Assembly (NCBI GenBank): GCA_021200565.1
Contig: JAJQGJ010000019.1
Coordinates: 124,001-188,000 of the forward strand
Direction of reading: 5' to 3'
Length of the DNA: 64,000 nucleotides
Source of the DNA: Oscillospiraceae bacterium
GTDB lineage: Bacteria > Bacillota > Clostridia > Oscillospirales > Ruminococcaceae
The notes beneath the pieces were generated by a model. That model was not told the origin of the DNA, did not search any database, and saw only the letters and a program-made list of their open reading frames with translations. The position numbers were made by a program, and so were the translations under genes. Positions 17,632 through 26,661 of the stretch are shown here, in pieces. Every line of letters begins with the position of its first letter. Positions within the stretch are counted from its first letter, which is position 1.

Positions 17632-18203
17632 AAGATTTAGAAAGACTCCGTAGAAAGCCCTATTTGTATGACTTATATCGTTGGACGGGTAAAACAGATT
17701 TTAGGACTTGGGTTCATTGGATGGGCATTTCCAAATATAGAGTAATGTATTTATTTCGAAAATGCAAAAAATATAAGGATAGGAATAAATTATTATTTTA
17801 TTTCTGGCGGATGATATATGGTCATTATGCTACCAAGTATGGAGTAGATCTTGGAACGACAACACAAATTGGATCTGGTTTTATAATCAGACATGTCGGA
17901 GGCATAGCAATAAATGGCGGTGTTATTATTGGAAAAGATTGCGAGATACTTCAAGGTGTCACTATCGGCTATGAGCGTAGAGGCAAGCGTCAGGGGAATC
18001 CGACAATAGGCGATAGAGTCTGGATTGGCTCAAACGCAATAATGGTTGGTAATATAAAGGTAGGCAATAATGTGTTGATTGCTCCGGGAGCATTTGTAAA
18101 TTTTGACGTGCCTGATGATAGTATTGTTATTGGCAATCCGGGGAAGATAATTCCATCGGAGAAAGCGACTGATGGATATGTTGTTAACACGTTGGATATT
18201 TAA
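17613..18203 (+). CDS. Serine-acetyltransferase-like left-handed beta-helix acyltransferase
   Basis: Up to 196 residues. The N-terminal helices (RKPYLYDLYRWTGKTDF) and the hexapeptide-repeat domain (IGSGFIIRHVGGIAINGGV, then GNPTIGDRVWIGSNAIMVG and NNVLIAPGAFVNFDVPD) match the CysE-like acetyltransferases that decorate polysaccharides. The start is doubtful: the conserved part begins about residue 12, the TTG at 17613 has no ribosome site, and no ATG is suitably placed. It may be translated only by run-on from the GT2 gene when the poly-G tract between them has 7 or 4 G, or by re-initiation at the tract. Acetyl transfer to a sugar is inferred. Confidence 0.75.
   Translation: MEAWGVEDLERLRRKPYLYDLYRWTGKTDFRTWVHWMGISKYRVMYLFRKCKKYKDRNKLLFYFWRMIYGHYATKYGVDLGTTTQIGSGFIIRHVGGIAINGGVIIGKDCEILQGVTIGYERRGKRQGNPTIGDRVWIGSNAIMVGNIKVGNNVLIAPGAFVNFDVPDDSIVIGNPGKIIPSEKATDGYVVNTLDI
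17623..17628 (+). repeat. Poly-G tract 4 (G6)
   Basis: Six G residues in the context AAGCGTGGGGGGTAGAAG, at the junction between a GT2 gene and an acetyltransferase gene. The TAG stop of the GT2 gene overlaps its 3' flank. Tract length decides between separate proteins and a fusion. Confidence 0.9.
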
Positions 18204-18221
18204 TATATATCGAAATAAAGC

Positions 18222-19571
18222 ATGAACATTTTAAAGAATACTAGAACGAGGTTAAAAAGAGGAAAAAAGAGAATGGTTGATAGATTTTCTATAATGATTT
18301 TATTCATAGCATTATATCCGATTTTGCCGACTTATTTTGTTGTCGGGAATATTTCTGGAGTTTTCCTTCTTGTAGCCCTGTTTTTTATTCTCTATTTGTT
18401 TACAACACACGGAAAGCTTACTCTGAAAAGACCTTCAAATTGGACAGACATCTTTATGGCTTTATTTGTGGTATCTACATTTGTAAGTGGAATTGTCAAC
18501 GAGAAATGGGTATCAAATATTTATTATATCGCATATGTGCCTGTTTTAGGAATTCTCATTATCAATGAGGTTGATTCTGAGGAAAAATTCAACAGAGTCT
18601 TTGAAGTTCTTGTCTCAGTGGCGGGTCTATTATCTATATTTGCAGTTATTGAAACAATCACCGGATTTAATGTTTTTTATCTACTAAATACTAGCCAATC
18701 TGAAATAACAGATCAAATTAGACTGGGACTAGTGCGTGCAAAATCTTTTACTTATCAGTCAAATTCGTATGGTGCTTTTAATTTGCTTATTTCACCACTA
18801 TGCGTGTATTCACAGAACAAAGCTCAGGATTCAAGAGAAAAGTTAAAATACAATATCATATATATGTTACTGTTTGTTGGAACAATTTGTACTATATCGC
18901 GAGGTAGTATTGTATTCTTTATCATTTGCCAAATTCTTATTTGGATGAGTCTTGGATTTCATGATTTTGCAAAACGACTGCTTGGGGTATTAGCAGCACT
19001 TGTAGTCGTCTTATTTGTGTCGACGTTATTGTCGAGTGGAACATCTAACATTATGAGAAATCTATTGTACACAATTTTATCTGTATTTGATGATAGCTTT
19101 GCAGATAATATTTCAGGCTCCGATACTGGCGTTGGGACTGCTGAGGGACATCGTATTCTGCTTTATGCATGGGTTTTTGAAAAAGTTAAAGAACATCCAT
19201 TGTTTGGATATGGTGCAGGCGCAACATTGGATTACGAGTATTATATGGGTAATGTATCATATGGTTACTATGCCACTAAAGAAAGTATAGAAGTAGAGGT
19301 ACTGAATTGGTTGTACAGATATGGGATATTTTCATTAGTAGCCAAGGTATTGCTTTATTTAAGTGCACTGAAAGACTGCTTTGCTGTGAAGCTTAGTAAA
19401 ATCCCTGACCGTTATGTTTCTTTGTTTAAAATGATTGGAATCGGTTTTTTGACGTATTTTTTGACCTTATTTAGCATAGCTCAAGACACTGAGTCTCGGA
19501 TTTTTTACATAATTCTGTTCTTGACATTTGCAGCTCGAAAAAATGGCTTTTTACTTGAAGAGGAAAACTAA
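18222..19571 (+). CDS. O-antigen polymerase/ligase-like membrane protein (Wzy type)
   Basis: This 449-residue integral membrane protein has roughly ten to twelve hydrophobic segments and one large extracytoplasmic loop in the second half containing DTGVGTAEGHRILLYAW and HPLFGYGAGATL. This arrangement, with arginine and histidine in the loop, is typical of Wzy polymerases and O-antigen ligases. It has few ribosome-site features, and its AT-rich composition is common for Wzy. Together with the flippase at 23736-25115 it indicates the Wzx/Wzy-dependent pathway. Confidence 0.8.
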   Translation: MNILKNTRTRLKRGKKRMVDRFSIMILFIALYPILPTYFVVGNISGVFLLVALFFILYLFTTHGKLTLKRPSNWTDIFMALFVVSTFVSGIVNEKWVSNIYYIAYVPVLGILIINEVDSEEKFNRVFEVLVSVAGLLSIFAVIETITGFNVFYLLNTSQSEITDQIRLGLVRAKSFTYQSNSYGAFNLLISPLCVYSQNKAQDSREKLKYNIIYMLLFVGTICTISRGSIVFFIICQILIWMSLGFHDFAKRLLGVLAALVVVLFVSTLLSSGTSNIMRNLLYTILSVFDDSFADNISGSDTGVGTAEGHRILLYAWVFEKVKEHPLFGYGAGATLDYEYYMGNVSYGYYATKESIEVEVLNWLYRYGIFSLVAKVLLYLSALKDCFAVKLSKIPDRYVSLFKMIGIGFLTYFLTLFSIAQDTESRIFYIILFLTFAARKNGFLLEEEN

Positions 19572-19588
19572 TATATAAGGAGTACTAT

Positions 19589-20734
19589 ATGAAAATCATA
19601 GCTTTTTATTTGCCACAATTTTATGCATTTCCAGAAAATGATAAATGGTGGGGAAAAGGATTTACAGAATGGACCAACGTAAAAAAGTCAAAGTCCCTAT
19701 TTCGTGGGCATGTGCAGCCAACTATTCCGCTGAACGATAATTTTTATTCTCTGGAGGAAAAGTCGACTTTTGAGTGGCAAATTTCACTTGCAAATAAATA
19801 TGGTGTATACGGCTTCTGCTTTTACCACTATTGGATGGGAGAAGGACGTCAACTCATGGAGAAGCCGGTTGATATATTTTTAGCCAACAAAGATTTAGAC
19901 CTTCATTTTTGTTTGAGTTGGGCAAATCATAATTGGGCGCGTACTTGGACTGGCGGAGATACAGACATACTGATGGATGTTAAGTACGGTGACGAAGAAG
20001 AGTGGGAGAAGCATTTTCAATATTTACTACCGTTTTTTAGGGACGGCAGATACATTAAGTTTGATGGAAAGCCGTTACTTGTTATTTATCAGCCCGAAAA
20101 AATAGAGTGTGCAGATGACATGTTTGCATACTTAAATCGCAGGGCAGTTGAAAGCGGTCTTAATGGGATTTCATTTGTTTCTCAATCTCAGACTTATTTG
20201 ATGAATAATGCATCCGTAAGTTGTATCAGCAAATCGATTCAGTACGAGCCAGACTATTCTAAAACGTGCTATATGAGACATCGTATGAGTACTGTTTGCA
20301 AAAACCTAATGAAGAATCCAAAGTTTATATTCAACATGGTGGGACAAGACTGTAAAAAGGCATTGAATTCTTTGACAAAAGGAAAAATCAAATCATTACA
20401 TTTATGCAAGTATAACTACGATGGAATTTGGAAGTTCATTTTGCAAAGACAAGCACAAGAAAATATCATTCCGTGTGCATTTGTGAATTATGATGCCTCT
20501 CCTCGTAAAGGGTTTAATAGTACAATTGTATGCGGATTCACTCCTGATAAATTTGGAAAGTATCTAAAGCAGCTGATTGCAAAAGCGAAAAATGAGTACC
20601 ACACTGACTATCTGTTTCTTATGGCTTGGAACGAGTGGGGCGAAGGAGCTTATGTTGAGCCGGATGAGCATAACAAATATAGTGTTTTAGAAAATATAAG
20701 GAAGGCACTTTCTTCAACGGGGGAATTAGAATGA
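19589..20734 (+). CDS. WbsX-like glycosyltransferase
   Basis: This 381-residue protein has the opening IIAFYLPQFYAFPENDKWWG and FTEWTNVKKSKSLF, and later FCLSWANHNWARTW near residue 108 and LMAWNEWGEGAYVEPD near the end. These are landmarks of the WbsX family (also drawn as glycoside hydrolase 99-like), found in O-antigen and capsule loci. It is cytoplasmic, with no signal peptide. It overlaps the next gene by 4 bases (ATGA), so the two are coupled. Whether it transfers or hydrolyses sugars is not settled from sequence. Confidence 0.88.
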   Translation: MKIIAFYLPQFYAFPENDKWWGKGFTEWTNVKKSKSLFRGHVQPTIPLNDNFYSLEEKSTFEWQISLANKYGVYGFCFYHYWMGEGRQLMEKPVDIFLANKDLDLHFCLSWANHNWARTWTGGDTDILMDVKYGDEEEWEKHFQYLLPFFRDGRYIKFDGKPLLVIYQPEKIECADDMFAYLNRRAVESGLNGISFVSQSQTYLMNNASVSCISKSIQYEPDYSKTCYMRHRMSTVCKNLMKNPKFIFNMVGQDCKKALNSLTKGKIKSLHLCKYNYDGIWKFILQRQAQENIIPCAFVNYDASPRKGFNSTIVCGFTPDKFGKYLKQLIAKAKNEYHTDYLFLMAWNEWGEGAYVEPDEHNKYSVLENIRKALSSTGELE

Positions 20735-21891
20735 AAATAGGCTTGTTAGGCTTCGTAGCAGAAGATGCGAATAAGGGATGTGAAGCCCTTACATATTCCT
20801 TTTTAAGTATGTTGGATAAAATGACAAATGATGATTTGGAGGTCCATTTTTTTACTCCGGATGCTTCTCTTGATAGATTGATGAATCAATTTCCCAATAT
20901 CAAAATGAGCATCGGCAGATTGAAAATCAAGGACCCTAAATTTAAGTGGCGTAAAATGATAAAGTCCTGCGATTTTGTTTGTGATATTACCTGTGGCGAT
21001 GGGTTCTCAGATATATATTTTCCCAAGAATGTATTTTATACTACGCTATTTAAAATACTAGTTGAAAAATGTGGAACACCGCTCTATTTGTTGCCACAGA
21101 CATATGGACCTTTTAGCGATAAAAAGCTGGAAACGATGGCAAAGTATGCGATTAAGCACGCTGATTTTGTAACAACAAGAGACCAGTTATCAGCTGAATA
21201 TGTGAGAAAGCTTACAAGGGTTAATCCTATGGTTGTTACTGACTTAGCTTTTGCTTTACCGTATGATTCAAAGAAATATTCTGTTGATAAAAGAAAGCTG
21301 AATATTGGAATCAATGTATCGGGATTATTGTGGAACGGTGGATTTATTAGGAACAATCAATTTTCGTTATCAGTTGATTACAGAAGATATATTACTGAGT
21401 TGATTTCAGCTCTAAAAAAGAGGGATGACGTTGAAATACACATTATTCCTCATGTAATTGAGACTGATTCAGATGATATTGATGGAGATGTTAGTGTATG
21501 TAGGGGCATAGCAAAAGAGCACAGCTTAATAGCTGCACCAGCTTTCACAGATCCTACTGATGCAAAGAGTTATATTAGTAGCATGGACGTATTTCTTGGG
21601 TCAAGGATGCACTCAACTATAGCTGCGTACTCATCTCATGTTCCGGTTGTTCCCTTTTCATATAGCCGTAAGTTTGAAGGATTATATGAGAATCTCAATT
21701 ATGATTATGTTATTCATGGTTGCACAGATAGCACGGAAGCTGCAGTTGAAAAATCGTTAGAGTGGATTGAAGATAAAGATAATCTCAGAAGCGCAATAAA
21801 TAAATCTATGAATACTATTGATCAGTATCTATATGATTTTGAAAACGCTATGAGGGGTGAAATAAGTAAATTGAAAGGGGAACAGTCTTGA
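20731..21891 (+). CDS. Polysaccharide pyruvyl transferase family protein
   Basis: This 386-residue member of the family adds pyruvate ketals to sugars using phosphoenolpyruvate, which puts negative charge on the polymer. It opens KIGLLGFVAEDANKGCEALT, and continues with LPQTYGPFSDKKL near residue 118, TRDQLSAEYV, and near the end LGSRMHSTIAAYSSHVPVV, the GSRMHS turn that marks this family. ATG 20731 overlaps the previous stop. The next gene, an FrhB-like protein, is the usual neighbour of this family in capsule loci. Confidence 0.88.
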   Translation: MKIGLLGFVAEDANKGCEALTYSFLSMLDKMTNDDLEVHFFTPDASLDRLMNQFPNIKMSIGRLKIKDPKFKWRKMIKSCDFVCDITCGDGFSDIYFPKNVFYTTLFKILVEKCGTPLYLLPQTYGPFSDKKLETMAKYAIKHADFVTTRDQLSAEYVRKLTRVNPMVVTDLAFALPYDSKKYSVDKRKLNIGINVSGLLWNGGFIRNNQFSLSVDYRRYITELISALKKRDDVEIHIIPHVIETDSDDIDGDVSVCRGIAKEHSLIAAPAFTDPTDAKSYISSMDVFLGSRMHSTIAAYSSHVPVVPFSYSRKFEGLYENLNYDYVIHGCTDSTEAAVEKSLEWIEDKDNLRSAINKSMNTIDQYLYDFENAMRGEISKLKGEQS

Positions 21892-23054
21892 GTTTTTATG
21901 ATTTTTGTTCCGGCTGTGGTCTTTGTCACGATATTTATGATATAGACTTTTGCAAGGATAGTAAAGGTTTCTATTATCCCAACTTTGAGGGCAAAGAAGC
22001 AGAAAAAGCATCTATGGTTTTCGTTCGCCCATTCGGGAAAAATGGTGTGAGAAAGTATAATGGAAGTGTATGGGGAGATTATCACGGAGTATTCCAAGGG
22101 TGGTCCACGGATGAAGAACTACGAACTAAAGCATCTAGTGGTGGCGTGGTTTCTGCTTTAGCGGCGTACCTTTTGACTCATAGCTTGGTTGACGGCGTTA
22201 TTCAAGTAAAAGCCTCGGAACATGAGCAATATTCAACAGATGTTGTATGTTCAAGATGTGTTGAAGACATATATTCTTGCTCTGGATCACGTTATTGCCA
22301 ATCATCTCCTTTGTATAATCTTTCCGCTTTTTTGAGAGAAGGAGAAAGATACTGCTTTATCGGAAAGCCCTGTGACGTAGCTGCAATCAGAAACTATATG
22401 GATTCCGATGAGGAACTGAGGAAAAGAATTCCGTATTTAATCTCTTTCTTCTGTGCTGGAATCCCAAGCGAAGATGCAAACAAGAAATTGCTTGATGAAT
22501 TGAAATGTGACAAATGCAAGGAGCTTCGTTATAGAGGAAATGGATGGCCTGGGCTTACAACAGCCATAGATGACGATGGCAATGTACACACAATGGAATA
22601 TGAGAAAAGTTGGATTGAGATTCTCGGCAGGGATATAAGAAAGTCATGTAAGTTTTGCTTTGATGGAATTGGCGAACGGGCAGATATTTCATGTGGTGAT
22701 TATTGGTATTTAGATAGCGATAATAAACCGAATTTTACTGAGAATAAAGGTAGAAATATTGTTTTTGCATGGACAGAAAAAGGCGAAGGCTTATTGAATA
22801 AAGCATCCGCAGAAAATGTGATTCATCTGGATGAAATTGATGATCAGATGGGCATCTTCAAGTTTGTTCAGCCAAATCATTATTCCAAAAGAACAACTAT
22901 TCTTAGTAAGGTTCTTGCACTGAGGTTTATGAGGAAGAACGCACCTGGATATAAAACAGTAAATATGCTTGGTTATGCAAAAAACATATCGCTTATTTCG
23001 CTTTTGAAATCGTTTAAGGGAACCGTAAGCAGGGCAAGGAAAAACACGCTGTAA
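21888..23054 (+). CDS. FrhB/coenzyme F420 hydrogenase beta-subunit-like protein
   Basis: This 388-residue protein starts at TTG 21888, overlapping the previous stop. Cysteine motifs CSGCGLCHDIYDIDFC at the N-terminus and CKFCFDGIGERADISCGD near residue 262 suggest iron-sulphur clusters, and GKPCDVAAIRNY with SSGGVVSALAAYLL match the FrhB-type domain. Such proteins commonly pair with pyruvyl transferases in polysaccharide loci, where their redox role is uncertain. True F420 chemistry is unlikely in this context (inference). Confidence 0.85.
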   Translation: MSFYDFCSGCGLCHDIYDIDFCKDSKGFYYPNFEGKEAEKASMVFVRPFGKNGVRKYNGSVWGDYHGVFQGWSTDEELRTKASSGGVVSALAAYLLTHSLVDGVIQVKASEHEQYSTDVVCSRCVEDIYSCSGSRYCQSSPLYNLSAFLREGERYCFIGKPCDVAAIRNYMDSDEELRKRIPYLISFFCAGIPSEDANKKLLDELKCDKCKELRYRGNGWPGLTTAIDDDGNVHTMEYEKSWIEILGRDIRKSCKFCFDGIGERADISCGDYWYLDSDNKPNFTENKGRNIVFAWTEKGEGLLNKASAENVIHLDEIDDQMGIFKFVQPNHYSKRTTILSKVLALRFMRKNAPGYKTVNMLGYAKNISLISLLKSFKGTVSRARKNTL

Positions 23055-23084
23055 GTACTATGGGATAACTAAGGAGTATAAGAG

Positions 23085-23717
23085 TTGAATATTAAGTTTT
23101 TTGACTTTCCTTTTTTGGGGAAACATTTTATTATGCCTAAAGTAATTCGTAAAGAGGGCGGGCAACAACAGTCGAAAAGTTTGCGTAGTTATTATCAAGC
23201 GCGGTATAAAGTAAGTGTAGATATGTATAGTTACGGTTGTTTCGATCCGGATTTCAATTATGCTGTGGGCGGAGAAATTCATGTTGGAAGATACTGTTCC
23301 TTTGCCAAAGACGTGCATTATTTCGCAGCTAACCATCCGATGAATTATGTTGCAATGTCTCCGTATTTTTATAATCCTTCCTTTGGACTTAAAGTTAATG
23401 ACGTTGAAAGAGGTACATTATCAATTGGGCATGGTGTGTGGTGTGGATACGGTGTTCTTATAACTTCGGGATGTAAAAGTATTGGTAATGGTGCTGTTTT
23501 GGCGGCGGGATCGATTGTAACGCATGATGTTCCAGCATATGCTGTTGTTGGTGGTAATCCTGCACGAGTGATTAAATATCGTTTTGATGATGATACTATA
23601 AAGGAAATTGAAGAATCGAAGTGGTGGGAGCATAATCCAGATGAAATTATGGAGTTCTATGGCTTGATTGATAAGCCGATTGAATTTTCTAAAAAGATTG
23701 TATCTTGCAAACATTAA
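23085..23717 (+). CDS. CatB-type hexapeptide acetyltransferase
   Basis: This 210-residue left-handed beta-helix acyltransferase of the chloramphenicol/virginiamycin type has GGEIHVGRYCSFAKDVHY, the catalytic-histidine region FAANHPMNYVAMSPYFYN, and GHGVWCGYGVLITSGCKS. TTG 23085 is chosen because AAGGAGT lies nearby upstream. In this locus it is probably an O-acetylating enzyme for the polysaccharide, not a resistance enzyme. Confidence 0.88.
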   Translation: MNIKFFDFPFLGKHFIMPKVIRKEGGQQQSKSLRSYYQARYKVSVDMYSYGCFDPDFNYAVGGEIHVGRYCSFAKDVHYFAANHPMNYVAMSPYFYNPSFGLKVNDVERGTLSIGHGVWCGYGVLITSGCKSIGNGAVLAAGSIVTHDVPAYAVVGGNPARVIKYRFDDDTIKEIEESKWWEHNPDEIMEFYGLIDKPIEFSKKIVSCKH

Positions 23718-23735
23718 CCTTGGAGGTGTCTGTAC

Positions 23736-25115
23736 TTGCAAAATAACTCGTTAAAAAGCAATATAATGAGGGTTCTATCTGCGAATTTTTTAGTAGCAGC
23801 TGTTGGCTTTATTGGCAGCTTTATTTTCCCTAGAATTTTATCTATTGATTCATATGCCCAATACCACACATTCACCTTATATGTTAGCTACATAACAATA
23901 CTGCATTTGGGCTTTCCTTCAGGAATGGTTGTGAATTATGCGGGAAAGGATGTTAGTGATTTAGATAAGAACCGCTTGAAGACTGAAAGTCTGATCACGT
24001 TTTTTATTTTACTTTTCTTCTCCATCGTTTTTACAGTAATCGCTCTGGTATCAAAAAGCGAAATACTGTTTTATATAGCAATTGTAATATTGCCGTTTTG
24101 TAGTGTAGGAAGTTATAGATCTTTATTGCAAGCTTGGAGTCAGTTTAAAACTTATTCACGCATAAGCATGGTGTTATCGGTATCTGTGCCATTGCTTGCA
24201 TTGACAATATATTTAGTATCTGGTAGTCTCTCAGGACGACAGTACATATTGTCCTATTTGTTTGTGTACTGGGCGGCATTCGTGTGGATGCTTTTTCAAG
24301 TATTTCGTATTTTGAAAGGCTCTCATTGTACTAAATTTTTAAGTAAGGATAATCTAGACACAGAGAAAACAGGTATTGTGATGGTTTTGGGCAGCTATAT
24401 CAATACTTTATTTACATCAGTTGATAAGCAGTTTGTTAACTCCTTTTTTAGTACATCGGATTTTGCTTATTATTCTTTTGGGCTTTCCTTGCAGTCGTTA
24501 ATGACAGTTTTCATTACTTCAATAGCGCAACCTTTATTTCCTGCAATGGCGCAGGGAAGATGGGAGGATAAGGAATACAATAGCATAAAAGAGTTGCTTT
24601 TTATCTTCGGAACGCTATCTGGGTGTGCTTATTTCGCGGCTTCTATAATCGTTAAGGCTTTTATACCGAAATATGTAGATAGCTTAGAAGTCATTGTTGT
24701 CTATTTTTTGGTTTTCCCCGCTATGGCAGTTGTGAATTGCATATATGTAAACTTATACAAAATTAAGAAGAAGACAGCAACATATACTAAAACATTAATT
24801 GGTCTCTTGCTTTTAGCTGTTGTTTTAGACACCATAGCTGTCCGTGCCTTGAATAACTATATCGGAATTGCAATCGCAACAGTGATTATTTATTATATAT
24901 GGCTTGTGGTGGGCGGATTCCAATTTAAATTTATAAAAATTAAGCTACGAGACGTATTGTACCTGTTGCTTTTTGTTGCTGTATTTCTTGTATTTGTAAA
25001 TTGCATTAATAACGATTTTGTTGGCTTCTTTGCATACTTTATAGTAATTGCTTTGCTTGACTTGGTCGTCTATGGTAAGAATTTAAAGAAATACATTTCA
25101 TTTTATAAAAAGTAA
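23736..25115 (+). CDS. Polysaccharide flippase (Wzx/MATE-like)
   Basis: This 459-residue protein has about twelve to fourteen hydrophobic segments and the family opening NFLVAAVGFIGSFIFPRIL. FTSVDKQFVNSFFSTSDFAYYSFG in the middle corresponds to the loop seen in oligosaccharide flippases. It would carry the undecaprenyl-linked repeat unit across the membrane for polymerisation by the Wzy-like protein. TTG 23736 follows a GGAGGTG site. Confidence 0.9.
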   Translation: MQNNSLKSNIMRVLSANFLVAAVGFIGSFIFPRILSIDSYAQYHTFTLYVSYITILHLGFPSGMVVNYAGKDVSDLDKNRLKTESLITFFILLFFSIVFTVIALVSKSEILFYIAIVILPFCSVGSYRSLLQAWSQFKTYSRISMVLSVSVPLLALTIYLVSGSLSGRQYILSYLFVYWAAFVWMLFQVFRILKGSHCTKFLSKDNLDTEKTGIVMVLGSYINTLFTSVDKQFVNSFFSTSDFAYYSFGLSLQSLMTVFITSIAQPLFPAMAQGRWEDKEYNSIKELLFIFGTLSGCAYFAASIIVKAFIPKYVDSLEVIVVYFLVFPAMAVVNCIYVNLYKIKKKTATYTKTLIGLLLLAVVLDTIAVRALNNYIGIAIATVIIYYIWLVVGGFQFKFIKIKLRDVLYLLLFVAVFLVFVNCINNDFVGFFAYFIVIALLDLVVYGKNLKKYISFYKK

Positions 25116-25169
25116 GATGTCAGTAAGAGCTAAGCTTTGTAAGAGCACGAAAACTTGGAGGATGCCGAT

Positions 25170-26220
25170 ATGAACTATAAGGAAAATTCTTTTGACGTAA
25201 TTAGATTAGTTGCTTCAGTACTGATCATGTTTTCTCACTATTCTGTTGCGGTTTTTGGATTAGAAAACCTGGCATATAGTAGATTCCTTTTTGCTGGTGC
25301 TTCATTAGTTGCTTTCTTTGTAATATGTGGTTTCTTCCTTATACCATCTTTGGAGCGGTCAAGTGGAGGAGTTTATCTTACGAAGAGATTCTTCCGAATC
25401 TACCCTGTATATATCGTTAGCATTATCGCCATGATTATAGCTGCATATGTGCTGAGTGTGATTCAGGGGGGTACAACTTAGTGCCGAGGGTGTACTGATT
25501 TTTGCAGTAAAAATGATATTAAAGCCAAACGGTAATGAGATATGTGGCATCAGTAACGGAGCAATATGGGCTATATGGATTGAACTTCAGATTTACGTGC
25601 TAGCGGTGCTTTGTAAAAAAGTGCTTCTTGGCAATAGCAGCAAGATCTTTTGGGGGATTATATTTGCGTGTGCTTTTCTTATTAATCTGATTGGAAATGC
25701 GTTTGTCAAACTTTGTCAAAATAATGGATTTGGAATTGTGGCTAAAGTATATTCTAGCAGCTTTTTGCCGTATCTGTACTTTTTCTTGATTGGAGTGCTG
25801 GGATATAAGTTCAAAGACAGTGTAATACGATTTATCTGTAATAATCTCATTTACATAACAGTCGCATTTTTGGCATGGCATTTGCTGATAAAGTATCATG
25901 TCGAAGCACTTGCAGAAGCGGGATATTATACAGATCCTATAACTGTACTGTTAGCAGGAATGTTGACATTAGGTCTTGCGTTTCGGTATGGAAAGTGTCG
26001 CCCTAAGGTTGAATTATCGTATGGAATATATGTATGGCATATGCCGATAATAACTTTTCTCATACAGGTTATTTCAGGAAGAGAATGGTTGTTGATTCTG
26101 ATTTCAATGGTATTAACATTTATATTTGCCACTTTGTCTAATATTTTCATTGAAAAGAAAATACAAAAAATAGAGAGCCACATTTTACAGAGAGGGGTAT
26201 TTAGAAGTGAGTGTCAATAA
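25170..26220 (+). CDS. Acyltransferase 3 family membrane protein, frame broken at a poly-G tract (phase-off form)
   Basis: O-acetylating membrane enzymes of this family modify surface polysaccharides. The N-terminal part (ATG 25170, FDVIRLVASVLIMFSHYSVA with the catalytic-histidine motif, then RFFRIYPVYI) reaches G6 at 25466-25471 and stops at 25485 (TAG 25482-25484). The next frame picks up after the tract and gives ISNGAIWAIWIELQIYVL and eight further membrane segments to TAA 26220. With 5 or 8 G the joined protein is about 349 residues, the normal family length. The present allele yields only about 105 residues. Stop positions: the downstream frame has no ATG before 25513. Confidence 0.85.
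25466..25471 (+). repeat. Poly-G tract 5 (G6)
   Basis: Six G residues in the context GATTCAGGGGGGTACAACTTAG, between two membrane segments of the acyltransferase. It shares TACAAC with tract 3 on the 3' side. The gene is out of frame; 5 or 8 G restores it. Confidence 0.9.
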
Positions 26221-26640
26221 ATGTTTGCGATTAGGAAGAAAAGTGTGGGGGGTAGGCGCCTGATTAGTTGGTTTATGTGCCATTACTATGGATGTGATAT
26301 TCCACTAGATACTAATATTGCTGAAGATGTTTCATTCCAGCATTCTGCATTGGGTGTTGTGATTAGCAAGTACGCAGTTGTTGAATCTAAGGTTATTATT
26401 CAGCATGGTGTCACATTAGGAGCTTCAAAAGGCTTGGAAAATGCACCCATAGTTCGTAAAGGAGCAATTCTTGGGGCAAGAGCTACAATTATTGGGCATG
26501 TTGAAATTGGTGAAGGCGCGATTGTTGGTGCTGGCGCAATTGTAACTAAAGATGTGCCACCATTTCATACAGTAGTAGGTGTCAACAAAGTATTTCCCAA
26601 TTCATCAGAAATGGAGACTATTCGTAAGAGCTTTGAATGA
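26221..26640 (+). CDS. Serine-acetyltransferase-like O-acetyltransferase, phase-on form
   Basis: This 139-residue hexapeptide-repeat acetyltransferase has CDIPLDTNIAEDVSFQHSAL, VIIQHGVTLGASKGLENA and GEGAIVGAGAIVTKDVPP. Shorter than CysE, it resembles the polysaccharide-locus forms. Codons 9 to 11 run through poly-G tract 6 (G6), and the gene is in frame as written. Losing or gaining one G would stop translation early unless re-initiated at ATG 26275. The start directly follows the TAA of the acyltransferase. Confidence 0.85.
   Translation: MFAIRKKSVGGRRLISWFMCHYYGCDIPLDTNIAEDVSFQHSALGVVISKYAVVESKVIIQHGVTLGASKGLENAPIVRKGAILGARATIIGHVEIGEGAIVGAGAIVTKDVPPFHTVVGVNKVFPNSSEMETIRKSFE
26247..26252 (+). 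repeat. Poly-G tract 6 (G6)
   Basis: Six G residues in the context AAAGTGTGGGGGGTAGGCG, in codons 9 to 11 of the acetyltransferase gene. Same GTGT before and TA after as most other tracts. This tract is in the in-frame state. Confidence 0.9.
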
Positions 26641-26661
26641 TTTATAAGGAAGTGTTCAGAG

